A stretch of 42,724 nucleotides of DNA, taken from Limosilactobacillus coleohominis. Its GTDB lineage: Bacteria; Bacillota; Bacilli; Lactobacillales; Lactobacillaceae. The notes beneath the pieces are model-generated. The model had not been told where the DNA came from. It ran no database searches and saw only the letters and a list, made by a program, of their open reading frames with translations. The translations under genes were made by a program, and so were the position numbers. Below are positions 1 through 8,413 of the stretch, in pieces. The stretch is taken from assembly GCF_016901675.1 (NCBI RefSeq), contig NZ_JACJKU010000003.1, forward strand, positions 1 to 42,724, given 5' to 3'. Numbering within the stretch: position 1 is the first letter of the stretch; the number at the start of each line of letters is the position of its first letter.

Positions 1-110
1 TTGTTTAGGGTAACGACCTTAACTAATGCTTTTTCGCTATACATTAATTATGTGTCTAAATCCCTGCATTAACAATTAAGGAGGTCACTTCATATTATCT
101 CCCAAATATA
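1..110. other. Window edge, no gene recognised
   Basis: This AT-rich stretch lies downstream of the minus-strand LTA synthase gene. I see no hairpin followed by a U-tract and no open frame with a good ribosome binding site. A GGAGG-like string near 80-84 on the plus strand is not followed by a usable start codon in a long frame. It may be the intergenic edge of a neighbouring gene outside the window. Confidence 0.4.
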
Positions 111-2243
111 TTAATTATTATTAGCATCCTGATTGGTAATCTTAATCCGGTTTGAATCGGTACGTGAATGATTTTGTTCAGGAGCAGTTGTTGAGTAATC
201 GTTAACAGTTGAACGGTTGCCATTTTCACTATAAATACTAGTGGATTTAGTGCCTTTCTTCTTTTCAATTGCCTTGGCTTTCTTAAGACCATTAGAGTAG
301 TTATAGTTCTTAGGGTTAACCTTTTTGAAACCTTTTGGAGTATAGAAACGTAGCAAGTTCTTTTCATTGAGTGAGTCAGAGAGACGTAATTCTTTATTAA
401 CTAGCTTTTGTTGAGCTTCGAGTCTCTTCTTTTGTTTAGCCGTTAATTTAGCTTCCTTACCCGTACGGTTGTCATAAATAGTACTGTTAACACTGGTGTA
501 ACGCGGAGTTACAAAATCATGATTACGGAAGGCAACAGTTTGACTATGCTGAGCGCTAAACAGATCTGTTCCAAACATAATGTACCGTTTAGAGCTGATT
601 CCTAAGAGGTGTAATAAGGTTGGTAGAACGTCAATTTCTCCTCCGTAGGTATGATTTATTCCACCATGACCGCCAGATCCAGGGATTACAAACATCATTG
701 GTACCCGCTGCAATTGGGCATTATCAAAGTCGGTCCAATTATCAGCACTCTTTCCTAGGACACTTGCTAGATTCTTATTTTCAGAATTAGAAATACCATA
801 GTGGTCACCATAAATCATAATGACAGACTTTTTGTCTAAACCAGTTTTTTGCAAGTATGCAAAGAATTCTTGTAATGATTGATCTAGGTAATGGGCTGTT
901 AGGAAGTAGCCATCAACCGTGGAATCACCGGTATTAGTTGTTTGGAAATTTGGATCTTTATCTTCATCATCTAAAGTGAATGGGAAGTGATTAGAAACCG
1001 TTAAAAACTTAACATAGAACGGTTGTTGAAGAGTTTGTAGATATTTGATGGAATTTGCAAATAACAACTTATCCTTCAGACCATATCCCATTGCTTTATC
1101 ACCAGATGTATCAAAATAGCTGGCATCGAAGAAGTATTGAAAACCAAGATTTTTATAAACATTATTTCGGTTCCAAAAACTGGCAACGTTACCATGAAAA
1201 ACACCACTAGTATAGCCGGCACGCTGGTTTAAGATAGCAGGAGCAGCTTCAAAAGTATTATCACTCCCTAATGTGGCAAACAATGATCCTTGAGGGAGAC
1301 CAAAAGTACTAGTTTCAAGCATGTTTTCAGCATCTGAGGTTTTCCCTTGACCAACTTGGTGGAAGAAATTATCAAAGGCGTATGTGTCTTTGCCATGATA
1401 AAGCGAGTTAAGGAAAGGAGTAACTTCCTGGCCATTGATTTTCTTGTCAATTAAAAACTGTTGGAAGCTTTCCAAGTGAATAACAATTACATTTCGCCCC
1501 TTAGCAATACCGTACATTTTAGGATTAGCTGGAGCAAAGTGGTGATCGGTAAACTTTTTAACAGTAAGTAATTCCGACTTCTTGGCGCTCTTACGCATGC
1601 TGTTAGTATGTTCAGACTTAGCAAGATCATAACCGGTAAATGCATCTACACCGAGATACTTAACGATATAGGAACGGTCAAAAGTACGTCCTAGTAATTG
1701 GGGACGGTTGAATTCAGCGACCATTAAGTTGATACCAAAAAGTAATACGGATAATGATGTAAAAGAAAAGGCAAGGCGTCCACTAATTGCTCGCGGATCA
1801 AACTTAATTTTCTTAAAGATCATCAAAATAAGGATTACAACAATATCAATCCAATATAACAAGTCATGGACGTTGGTTAAAGCAAGTGAGCTACCACTCA
1901 ATCCTTCATTAACCTTGGAATAACCTGTCATTGTGGCGATAGTCATAAAATCTGTAAATTCACGATAGTAAATGACATTTAAGTACAGTAATAACGTATT
2001 GAGAATATCTAAACCCATTAAAACCGGATAGAAAAACCGGGAGCGTTTGAAATAAAAAGCAAGACTAAATAAGAAAAGAGTTGTTGCTAATGGATTTAAA
2101 AGTAAGATGGTGTATTGGACAATACCAGTAGCACCTAGTTTGAAATCGGTAAAGTACGCAATGAGCGTTTTAAACCAAAAAAGGACTACCAGGAGGCCGC
2201 AAAAGCCAATCCGGGTGTCCACAAGTTGACCTATTTTTTTCAT
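111..2243 (-). CDS. ltaS: Lipoteichoic acid synthase family protein (LtaS-like)
   Basis: Membrane-anchored phosphoglycerol transferase that polymerises glycerol phosphate from phosphatidylglycerol on the outer face of the membrane. The first ~210 residues hold about five hydrophobic segments, followed by an extracellular sulfatase-like domain. The GQGKTSDAEN motif places the catalytic Thr at about residue 302 and the metal-ligand Glu of HLESF at about 258, very close to the positions in Staphylococcus aureus LtaS. YGDHYG and SNHFPF supply further metal ligands. I chose the ATG at 2243 because GAGGAA lies 7 bases upstream; the open frame continues 24 codons further with no good site. Length is 710 residues, longer than the ~650 of classical LtaS because of a polar, Lys/Asn/Ser-rich C-terminal tail of roughly 80 residues. 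It appears to be transcribed alone. Family assignment is secure; which paralogue of the genome this is cannot be told. Confidence 0.9.
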   Translation of the reverse strand: MKKIGQLVDTRIGFCGLLVVLFWFKTLIAYFTDFKLGATGIVQYTILLLNPLATTLFLFSLAFYFKRSRFFYPVLMGLDILNTLLLYLNVIYYREFTDFMTIATMTGYSKVNEGLSGSSLALTNVHDLLYWIDIVVILILMIFKKIKFDPRAISGRLAFSFTSLSVLLFGINLMVAEFNRPQLLGRTFDRSYIVKYLGVDAFTGYDLAKSEHTNSMRKSAKKSELLTVKKFTDHHFAPANPKMYGIAKGRNVIVIHLESFQQFLIDKKINGQEVTPFLNSLYHGKDTYAFDNFFHQVGQGKTSDAENMLETSTFGLPQGSLFATLGSDNTFEAAPAILNQRAGYTSGVFHGNVASFWNRNNVYKNLGFQYFFDASYFDTSGDKAMGYGLKDKLLFANSIKYLQTLQQPFYVKFLTVSNHFPFTLDDEDKDPNFQTTNTGDSTVDGYFLTAHYLDQSLQEFFAYLQKTGLDKKSVIMIYGDHYGISNSENKNLASVLGKSADNWTDFDNAQLQRVPMMFVIPGSGGHGGINHTYGGEIDVLPTLLHLLGISSKRYIMFGTDLFSAQHSQTVAFRNHDFVTPRYTSVNSTIYDNRTGKEAKLTAKQKKRLEAQQKLVNKELRLSDSLNEKNLLRFYTPKGFKKVNPKNYNYSNGLKKAKAIEKKKGTKSTSIYSENGNRSTVNDYSTTAPEQNHSRTDSNRIKITNQDANNN

Positions 2244-2280
2244 TAGGTAATTCCTCGCAGTTCCAGAATTTCGATTATTT

Positions 2281-2300
2281 AATAGGTAATATCGCCTATT
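2281..2300. repeat. Inverted repeat in the ltaS leader
   Basis: AATAGG (2281-2286) and CCTATT (2295-2300) form a 6-bp inverted repeat separated by 8 bases, about 40-60 bases upstream of the chosen ltaS start. It could be an operator or a small leader hairpin. No regulator is assigned. Confidence 0.3.
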
Positions 2301-2377
2301 TAGCGAAAATATCAACGATATTCATTTTAACACATTCGGGAAAAAACAAGGGATATCAGTTAAACTGTTGCATAATC

Positions 2378-2638
2378 TTAATGATCTGCTCTAACTGGCT
2401 CCATTAACCAATCAAACTGAAAGAGCTGGTGCAGGTGAGTGTTAACGGGGATCCAAATTTTATTGTGCCAAATATCTTTCAATGAGGCGAGAAAAACTTG
2501 ATCATGTTGTTTTTTAGGAGATAGAGGGAGTCTTAAAATTTGACCACTTTCGGTTTTGACAATAACATTTTTTCCTGACAAACCGATGATTTGTGCAGCG
2601 GCAATATTAGTAGTTGCATTCGCTTGTCTTAACTTCAT
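2378..2638 (-). CDS. Small protein of unknown function, 86 residues
   Basis: I do not recognise this protein. It starts with ATG at 2638 behind an AAGGATG ribosome binding site and is 86 residues long. It has no signal peptide, membrane segment or cysteine pair. The N-terminal part (about residues 10-45) reads like short alternating beta strands with a V-x-V-x-T pattern around a GxxGK turn; the C-terminal part is richer in His, Trp and Phe. It stands alone between ltaS and the divergent phosphatase gene. The ribosome binding site and lack of any overlapping gene argue it is real, but function is open. Confidence 0.6.
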   Translation of the reverse strand: MKLRQANATTNIAAAQIIGLSGKNVIVKTESGQILRLPLSPKKQHDQVFLASLKDIWHNKIWIPVNTHLHQLFQFDWLMEPVRADH

Positions 2639-2762
2639 AAATTCATCCTTCCCTTCATGTAAATAATCATATCGATTAAATATGAAGAAAGTGTGGCTGA
2701 TTTAGTAAGGTAACATTAAGTTTGGTGTTAAAATAAGCATAAATTATGAAGGGGATGCCATA

Positions 2763-3416
2763 ATGATTAAAAATATATATTTAGTAAGACACGGGCAAAC
2801 ATACTATAATATTTATAATAAACTCCAAGGGTGGAGTAACTCTCCATTGACCAAAAAGGGAAAGCAAGATGCTGTGCAAGTCGCGCGACGTTTAAAGAAT
2901 ACGCATTTTGATGCAGCATTTTGTTCAGATTTACCACGGGCAATTGAAACTTGTCAGACTATTTTAGATGGTAATGGTGCTAATTCAGTAAAGTCACCAA
3001 CGATTTCACCATTTTTCCGAGAAGAATTTTATGGCGTCTACGAAGGCACTAACATGGACCAAGCATGGTACATGGCTGGTGCACCGCACGGATTAAAAAC
3101 TTTTAAAGAAATCGTTTCTCAACACTCGATTGGAACAGCAAAGGATTGGCTCCATGATGCTGACCCATTTCATGATGCAGAAAACAATCAACAGTATTGG
3201 CACCGTATGGATCAAGGAATTGAACTGATTAAAAATGTTCAAGTGCCAGACGGAGCGAATATTCTTTGGGTTAGCCATGGGAATACCTGTTTGAGTTTGG
3301 TAGAACGATTTGGCGAAGGAAAATACGACATTACTAAACGGCCAGATAATGGGAGCTTATCTAAATTGGTAATGACTGAGAATGATATCAAGTTCGAATT
3401 TTATAACAGAAAATAA
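2763..3416 (+). CDS. Histidine phosphatase family protein (phosphoglycerate-mutase-like)
   Basis: Cytoplasmic phosphatase of the histidine phosphatase superfamily, which forms a phospho-histidine intermediate. The signature LVRHGQT lies at residues 7-13 with the catalytic His at 10. The second catalytic His is probably in WVSHGNT near residue 170, and the Glu of the FREEFYG segment near 85 fits the proton donor. Length of 217 residues is typical of the broad-specificity (CobC/PhoE-like) members rather than glycolytic phosphoglycerate mutase. Start ATG follows AAGGGGATG. It is a single gene ended by a terminator shared with the convergent dipeptidase gene. Substrate cannot be predicted. Confidence 0.85.
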   Translation: MIKNIYLVRHGQTYYNIYNKLQGWSNSPLTKKGKQDAVQVARRLKNTHFDAAFCSDLPRAIETCQTILDGNGANSVKSPTISPFFREEFYGVYEGTNMDQAWYMAGAPHGLKTFKEIVSQHSIGTAKDWLHDADPFHDAENNQQYWHRMDQGIELIKNVQVPDGANILWVSHGNTCLSLVERFGEGKYDITKRPDNGSLSKLVMTENDIKFEFYNRK

Positions 3417-3420
3417 AATA

Positions 3421-3483
3421 AGAGCGTCTGAGACGTCCAGGAAGTTGTAGTATACTTCCTCGTCATCAGGCGCTCTGTTTTTT
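3421..3483. terminator. Bidirectional intrinsic terminator
   Basis: The arm AGAGCGTCTGA (3421-3431) pairs with TCAGGCGCTCT (ending near 3476) with one G-U pair. Inside it is a second small hairpin, GGAAGT/ACTTCC. A T-run follows on the plus strand and an AT-rich tract lies on the other side, so it can serve both convergent genes. Confidence 0.8.
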
Positions 3484-4918
3484 AAAGCCCATCACCTAAG
3501 TTAAAAGCGATCTTAGAAGATAATAATGTTTGATGAATGAGACTGTCAATCAAGTTAGTGGTACTTTCAGTAATATGATCAGCAGTTTTAATATTTTCAT
3601 TTGTTAGGAATTCTTGAAGATCACTACCAGTTAATGTTTTAGCCTTTTCATCTACCGAATCTAATCGTCCTACTGCATAACTTTGAGCGTCATCACGGTA
3701 GGCATTGACCTCATTAATGAATTGATGGTACTTCGGTTCAATAATTACCGGCAATAATTTATACATCCAATAAGCACTATCCATATTGAATTTATCTGGT
3801 GCAAATTTGTAATTTGCAGGGGTATCAATGATGTTGGTGTAGAACGGTACGTATGGACTGTAGTTGTAGAATCCAAAAGCAATCCACTGAACTGCAGCCA
3901 TATTAGCTGGGACGTCATTTCTAATTTGTAAAATACAAGAGCTTTGATTACGATCCAAGGCAATGGAACGGAACTTCTTTTGATCCTTTTCGTCACCAGA
4001 TGAATGAGTGCCAAATGGATCGTACTTTGTACCGTTATAATGTGAACTCAAAAAGTATTGGACGTCTTCTATGGCAATCTTTTTTTCCGGTTTCCGACAG
4101 AATGGCATGTTTTGACTAGTTGGTTCTTGTTCTACACTTGGATTGAATAGTTTTTGACCATACCAAGTCCGCGGGGTGTTATAGTAACTGTCCGCTTCGT
4201 TTTGTGAACCAAAAATATTACGGAAGTTAAAGTCAATTGGATTTGGATTAAGATGGTACTTGTTAACAAAGTCGCGGATGCCTTCAGAATGCATAAAATT
4301 GTCATGATCACCAAATTCAATATTTTCGATCACCATGATATTCGGACAAATTGCGTAGGCATCATCTGGTAGCTTTTCCGCAACCCACTGGTGACCACCA
4401 GCAGTTTCCATGTACCATACTTCATCTTTATCGCTAAAAGCAATCCCATTTGTTTCGGCAGTACCATACTTTTCAATTAATGCTCCCAGTCGTTGAACAC
4501 CTTCACGAGCACTGTTAACAAAAGGAAGAACAAGGGTCACCATTGCGTCTTCAGCAATCCCATTTTCCACCAGTGGATCATGTCCTAAAACCCGCGGATT
4601 AGTTAATTCAGTTTCAGTAGCGGACATTGCAACGTTTTTCTCGTTAATACCAGCTTCAAACCAGTCGCCTTCACTAGGGTTGCCATTTGGAGTAGCTGTA
4701 TAACGATATCCGTGACCCTTAACCGGAACTTCTAAACCAGTGTACTTAGACTTGTAAGTTAAATCATAATCTTTGGAGGGGACTACAACAAATTTCTTTG
4801 TATTGATGGCCGTGTGCGCATCTTCATCTCTTGCAATAATTGTTGAACCGTCAATAGAAGCTTTTTTGCCGACAATAATTGCCGTACAATCAGAACTAAG
4901 TCGATTAAATTTTCCCAT
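3482..4918 (-). CDS. pepD: C69 family dipeptidase (PepD-like)
   Basis: N-terminal-nucleophile dipeptidase that releases amino acids from dipeptides of broad specificity in the cytoplasm. In the C69 family an N-terminal segment is removed to expose a cysteine nucleophile; here the segment SSDCTAIIVGKKAS places it at about Cys11, followed by the typical DGSTIIARDED motif. The length of 478 residues fits lactobacillar PepD. The start ATG at 4918 has GGAGTG six bases upstream; an in-frame GTG three codons earlier would overlap that site and is rejected. It is monocistronic and converges on the phosphatase gene. It belongs with the other peptidases in the window (PepX and proline iminopeptidase) in peptide use. 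Confidence 0.9.
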   Translation of the reverse strand: MGKFNRLSSDCTAIIVGKKASIDGSTIIARDEDAHTAINTKKFVVVPSKDYDLTYKSKYTGLEVPVKGHGYRYTATPNGNPSEGDWFEAGINEKNVAMSATETELTNPRVLGHDPLVENGIAEDAMVTLVLPFVNSAREGVQRLGALIEKYGTAETNGIAFSDKDEVWYMETAGGHQWVAEKLPDDAYAICPNIMVIENIEFGDHDNFMHSEGIRDFVNKYHLNPNPIDFNFRNIFGSQNEADSYYNTPRTWYGQKLFNPSVEQEPTSQNMPFCRKPEKKIAIEDVQYFLSSHYNGTKYDPFGTHSSGDEKDQKKFRSIALDRNQSSCILQIRNDVPANMAAVQWIAFGFYNYSPYVPFYTNIIDTPANYKFAPDKFNMDSAYWMYKLLPVIIEPKYHQFINEVNAYRDDAQSYAVGRLDSVDEKAKTLTGSDLQEFLTNENIKTADHITESTTNLIDSLIHQTLLSSKIAFNLGDGL

Positions 4919-4996
4919 AAAAAACACTCCTTTGATTATAACTGTGTATAAAACCTATTATACATCTCAATCAATTAGGAGTGTTTAAAATCATAA

Positions 4997-6307
4997 CTAT
5001 TTCTTGGATGATTTAAATTCATCATAATTTAGGATCAAGTTTAGGATGACAGCGGCTAGGCTCCCCATAACAACACCGTTACCAAGGATAATTTGAAGTT
5101 CAGTGTTGAGGTGCTGGAAAATTTGTGGATAAACGGTTACTCCCAAACCTAAGCCAATGGAAAGTGAAGATACCATTAAATTACTATTTTTTGAAAAGTC
5201 AACTTTATGGAGAATTTGCATTCCTTGGATACCAACCATTCCAAACATTACAACCATGGCACCGCCTAAAACAGGATCAGGAATCATCGTTGCTAATGCT
5301 CCTGCTTTAGGCAACAGTCCTAAAATTAATAGCAAGACAGCAGCATAGTAAACAGGACGACGGGTGCGGACACCAGACATTTTAAGGACGCCAACATTTT
5401 GTGAGAAGGTGGAATATGGGAATGTGTTGAACAAGCCACCTAAAATAGCAGCAATTCCTTCAGCACGGTAGCCACGTTTCATATCATCTTCAGTAATATT
5501 TTGGTGGGTTGCTTCTGCTAGGGCGAAGTAAACACCAGTGGATTCAATCATGGTGGTGATTGCCACTAACATCATTGTAATAATAGCTCCGGTATTAAAC
5601 GTTGGAACACCAAAGTAGAAGAAGCGTGGCAAGTGGAACCAGGCAGCACTTGTCACTGGTTGGGTTGAAACCATTCCCCAAACAGCGGCTGCCAGGGAAC
5701 CAATTAAGATTCCTAATAGAATGGCAATGGATTTAATAAATCCTTTTCCAAACCGGTTGATAAGAACAATAATGATAATTGTTAGAAAACCGATTACCAA
5801 GTTTTGAGTACTACCAAAAGATTTTGCTGTTGCAGTTCCGCCGCCAAGGTTTTGGAAGCCAACTGGTACCAATGTAAAACCGATAACAGTGATTAATGAT
5901 CCAGTAACAACTGGTGGGAATAATTTTTTCATTTTGGCAAAGAAACCAGCGATTAAGAAGATAAAAATACCGGCACAGATAATCGCACCATACATATATG
6001 TAATGCCCATCTTACTTCCAATAGATTCTAGTGGGGCGACCGATTGTACGGCACAACCAAGAACAACTGGGAGACCAATTCCCATGAGTGGTGTGCGGTG
6101 TAATTGTAAGAGGGTTGCGATACCACACATAAAAATATCGATAGAAACCAAGTAGGTCATTTGCGTTTGGTTAAAATGTAAAAAATTCCCAATCAGTAAC
6201 GGAACTAACACGTCACCAGAATACATTGCTAATAAATGTTGAAAACCTAATAATAAATTTTTCCCAAAATTAGTTGTTGGTGCTTCGTGTACAATTTGAC
6301 GATTCAA
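4997..6307 (-). CDS. pbuX: Xanthine/guanine permease, NCS2 family (PbuX-like)
   Basis: Integral membrane nucleobase:cation symporter of the NCS2 (xanthine/uracil permease) family, 436 residues with about 12-14 hydrophobic segments. Family features include the N-terminal FQHLLAMYSGDVLVPLL segment, the LGGLFNTFPYSTFSQNVG loop and the conserved Glu/Gln pattern around IESTGVYFAL. The NTFPYSTFSQN signature favours xanthine/purine rather than uracil as substrate. A guanine-type purine riboswitch with terminator directly precedes the gene, which supports purine transport. Start ATG lies behind AAGGGAGGATT. I infer uptake of xanthine or a related oxopurine for salvage; the exact substrate is not proven by sequence. 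Confidence 0.9.
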   Translation of the reverse strand: MNRQIVHEAPTTNFGKNLLLGFQHLLAMYSGDVLVPLLIGNFLHFNQTQMTYLVSIDIFMCGIATLLQLHRTPLMGIGLPVVLGCAVQSVAPLESIGSKMGITYMYGAIICAGIFIFLIAGFFAKMKKLFPPVVTGSLITVIGFTLVPVGFQNLGGGTATAKSFGSTQNLVIGFLTIIIIVLINRFGKGFIKSIAILLGILIGSLAAAVWGMVSTQPVTSAAWFHLPRFFYFGVPTFNTGAIITMMLVAITTMIESTGVYFALAEATHQNITEDDMKRGYRAEGIAAILGGLFNTFPYSTFSQNVGVLKMSGVRTRRPVYYAAVLLLILGLLPKAGALATMIPDPVLGGAMVVMFGMVGIQGMQILHKVDFSKNSNLMVSSLSIGLGLGVTVYPQIFQHLNTELQIILGNGVVMGSLAAVILNLILNYDEFKSSKK

Positions 6308-6323
6308 AATAATCCTCCCTTAA

Positions 6324-6355
6324 TAAAAAAACGAGTCCATTAGCCCGGACTCGTT
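6324..6355 (-). terminator. Riboswitch expression-platform terminator upstream of pbuX
   Basis: On the minus strand ACGAGTCC and GGACTCGT form an 8-bp stem (6331-6338 with 6347-6354) followed by seven U residues. It lies between the purine aptamer and the pbuX ribosome binding site. It is the expected off-switch when purine binds the aptamer. Confidence 0.9.
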
Positions 6356-6366
6356 ACTTCAAAAGT

Positions 6367-6431
6367 GCTTATAGTCTCATATTTACGGCATGAGGTAGAG
6401 ACGTCCGACCATATTACGGAATTATATAGGC
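6367..6431 (-). ncRNA. Purine riboswitch aptamer (guanine class)
   Basis: Read on the minus strand, the leader matches the purine aptamer. The P1 arms are GCCTATA and TATAAGC, the conserved core contains ATATGG, GTCTCTACC and CCGTAAAT, and the 3' junction is GACTATA. The pyrimidine at the position that discriminates the ligand is C (as in xpt-type guanine aptamers), not U, so guanine, hypoxanthine or xanthine is the expected ligand. It is followed by a terminator and then pbuX, so binding should end transcription early when purine is plentiful. Confidence 0.92.
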
Positions 6432-6446
6432 ATAAATATTGTTAGA

Positions 6447-6475
6447 ATTTTAGCATGACTTGCGAACAATAGCAA
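6447..6475 (-). promoter_or_regulatory. Promoter for the riboswitch-pbuX unit
   Basis: On the minus strand TTGCTA (6470-6475) and TAAAAT (6447-6452) are separated by 17 bases. Transcription would start near 6440, just upstream of the aptamer. It lies immediately downstream of the corA stop codon, so pbuX need not rely on read-through from corA. Confidence 0.6.
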
Positions 6476-6478
6476 TGA

Positions 6479-7399
6479 TCACTTCCACCAATGCCGATTA
6501 AAGACGAACCAAATGGAAAGCGCCATTAAAATTAGGGTAATGATGATAGTGATCTGCCATGCAAAATCATTTTGTGCAAATGGCAGAGACTTAACGTTTT
6601 CACCATAAAATCCTGATACAATGGGTGGAATTGCCAAGACAATTGAATAAACAGTTAAAAACTTCATGGTTTGGTTTAGGTTACTATCCAGAACCTTACT
6701 GTATGCATCAGAAACTCGTGTAGAAACGTCTGATGTCATTTGTGCCATTTCAAGCCCCTGTTGAGCTTCGACAATAACATCATCTAAATCATTCCGTTGC
6801 CGACGGGTCATTAGTTTAGCAAACCGCCGTTTAAACTCTTGAAGCAATGAGACGTTACCTTGTAATGAAGTAAGAATATAAACTAAACCAGTTTCAATTT
6901 CCATGAATTCAGTAATGGCTTTGCGTTCAGTGCGGTGTTGCAAATTTTTTTGAATTTCTCGCCGTTGTTGGTCAGCCCTGCGGATGGGGCCAAAGTAAGC
7001 CGTTGATAATTGATAGAGAATCGGCAAAATAAAATCAAATTGGTCAGTTTGCGCATCGCGTTTTTTAAGTTTATCCAGTTGTCGAGCAATAATTCCATTT
7101 ACAAAATTTGTTTGAGCATTTGTAAATGTTAAAACATTATTGGTAGTTAACATGATACCAATTGGTGCAGTTTGTGGAGCCGACAACTCATGGGTAGGAA
7201 TATAAACATCAAAAATCAGTAATGTAACTCCTGCGTCGGGATCAACTTCTACCCGTGCCTTTTCGTAAGGGTCAATAGCATAGTCCAGTAGCTCTTGGGT
7301 CACTTCGTATTTATCAAATAGTTCTTCTCGTTCGTTTGGTAATGGTTCAAAAACACTTACCCAGTAACCATGATCGTTAATTTTAACTGAACTAAGCAC
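6479..7399 (-). CDS. CorA family divalent-cation transporter with YGEN in place of YGMN
   Basis: Pentameric inner-membrane cation channel of the CorA family, 306 residues. A soluble N-terminal domain and a long helical region (about residues 130-240) precede two C-terminal membrane segments (about 245-265 and 275-297). The signature loop after the first segment is normally YGMN; here it reads Y265-G266-E267-N268, so the Met is replaced by an acidic residue at the pore entrance. The GTG at 7399 is chosen because GGGAGG lies 7 bases upstream; the longer frame with ATG at 7414 has no such site. The gene is divergent from the rluD-like operon. The fold is clear; magnesium is the default substrate but the motif change leaves selectivity open. 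Confidence 0.82.
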   Translation of the reverse strand: MLSSVKINDHGYWVSVFEPLPNEREELFDKYEVTQELLDYAIDPYEKARVEVDPDAGVTLLIFDVYIPTHELSAPQTAPIGIMLTTNNVLTFTNAQTNFVNGIIARQLDKLKKRDAQTDQFDFILPILYQLSTAYFGPIRRADQQRREIQKNLQHRTERKAITEFMEIETGLVYILTSLQGNVSLLQEFKRRFAKLMTRRQRNDLDDVIVEAQQGLEMAQMTSDVSTRVSDAYSKVLDSNLNQTMKFLTVYSIVLAIPPIVSGFYGENVKSLPFAQNDFAWQITIIITLILMALSIWFVFNRHWWK

Positions 7400-7483
7400 A
7401 ATTTCGCCTCCCATTTTTATAACTCAGGGTTTATTATACGCTATATAATTACAATAATTGAAATGATTTTAAGGAGAAAATTT

Positions 7484-8413
7484 TTGGTAAAAGCGCGTTG
7501 GACAATTGAAGAAGAACTAATGCCAAATCAAGCAACGATTTCGGTACGCCAATTATTACATCAACAATGGCTTCTGCCAAACAGGTTTATTCATTATCTG
7601 CGGAGTCGACACCAGATAGAATTTAATCATCAATACCGTTATATGAATGAGAATGTTTATCCTGGTGACAAGGTTACAATGCATTTTTATGGAGATGAGT
7701 TTCGAACCGCTCAATCAAATTACCGAAAAACCATTCATCCTCAACTGAAAGTATTGTATGAAAATCGGGATTTGCTGGTCGTCAACAAGCCAGCTGGTCA
7801 AAAGACCCATCCTAATCAGCCTTTAGAAACTGGGACATTGATGAATGATGTCGCAGGATATTTAGCTGGTAAAAGTGACGCGGCATATATGGTTCATCGA
7901 ATTGATCAAGCAACTAGCGGAGCGTTGATTGTAGCCAAAAATCCTGTAGTAGTGCCAGTCCTAGACCGGTTAATTGCAACCAATCAAATTCATAGGGAGT
8001 ATCTGGCAGTCGTCAACGGAGAAATACCTAATGGGACCGGTTGTTTTGACTGGCCAATTGGAAAAGATCCGGATGATCCACGCAAGCGAAAAGTAAGTGG
8101 ACTTGGTGCGCAGCCCGCAGTGACCTTTTATCAAACGTTAGGGGTAGCAGATGGACAAAGTCTGGTGAAGTTACGATTAGCAACGGGAAGAACACACCAA
8201 ATTAGGGTTCATTTAGCCTATAGTGGTCATCCGATTGTCGGTGATCCATTGTATGGCAATGAGCCAGCTTCTCACATGTTATTGCATGGAAGAAGTCAAC
8301 GATTAGTGATTCCTTTTAAAGGAAGTCTTAAACAAATTTTTGCACCAATCCCTGCATATTTTCCAAATGCTTTGGTAAAATATGATCAGAAAGAATTACA
8401 AGGGGGATACTAA
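7484..8413 (+). CDS. RluA/RluD family 23S rRNA pseudouridine synthase
   Basis: Isomerises specific uridines in RNA to pseudouridine. Residues 1-65 look like a divergent S4-like RNA-binding region, and the catalytic domain follows from about residue 80. The HRID motif gives the catalytic Asp at about 141, with VNKPAG and GRTHQIRVH as the other family motifs. Total length is 309 residues. I chose the TTG at 7484, 7 bases after AAGGAG, over the in-frame ATG at 7463 that has no ribosome site and would contain this AAGGAG. It is the first gene of a tight unit with a terC-like gene and trxA. Which uridine is modified cannot be told from sequence. Confidence 0.88.
   Translation: MVKARWTIEEELMPNQATISVRQLLHQQWLLPNRFIHYLRSRHQIEFNHQYRYMNENVYPGDKVTMHFYGDEFRTAQSNYRKTIHPQLKVLYENRDLLVVNKPAGQKTHPNQPLETGTLMNDVAGYLAGKSDAAYMVHRIDQATSGALIVAKNPVVVPVLDRLIATNQIHREYLAVVNGEIPNGTGCFDWPIGKDPDDPRKRKVSGLGAQPAVTFYQTLGVADGQSLVKLRLATGRTHQIRVHLAYSGHPIVGDPLYGNEPASHMLLHGRSQRLVIPFKGSLKQIFAPIPAYFPNALVKYDQKELQGGY

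Noticed and set aside
26-79. Short plus-strand frame at the window start
   Set aside because: Only 17 codons, with no ribosome binding site; treated as noncoding.
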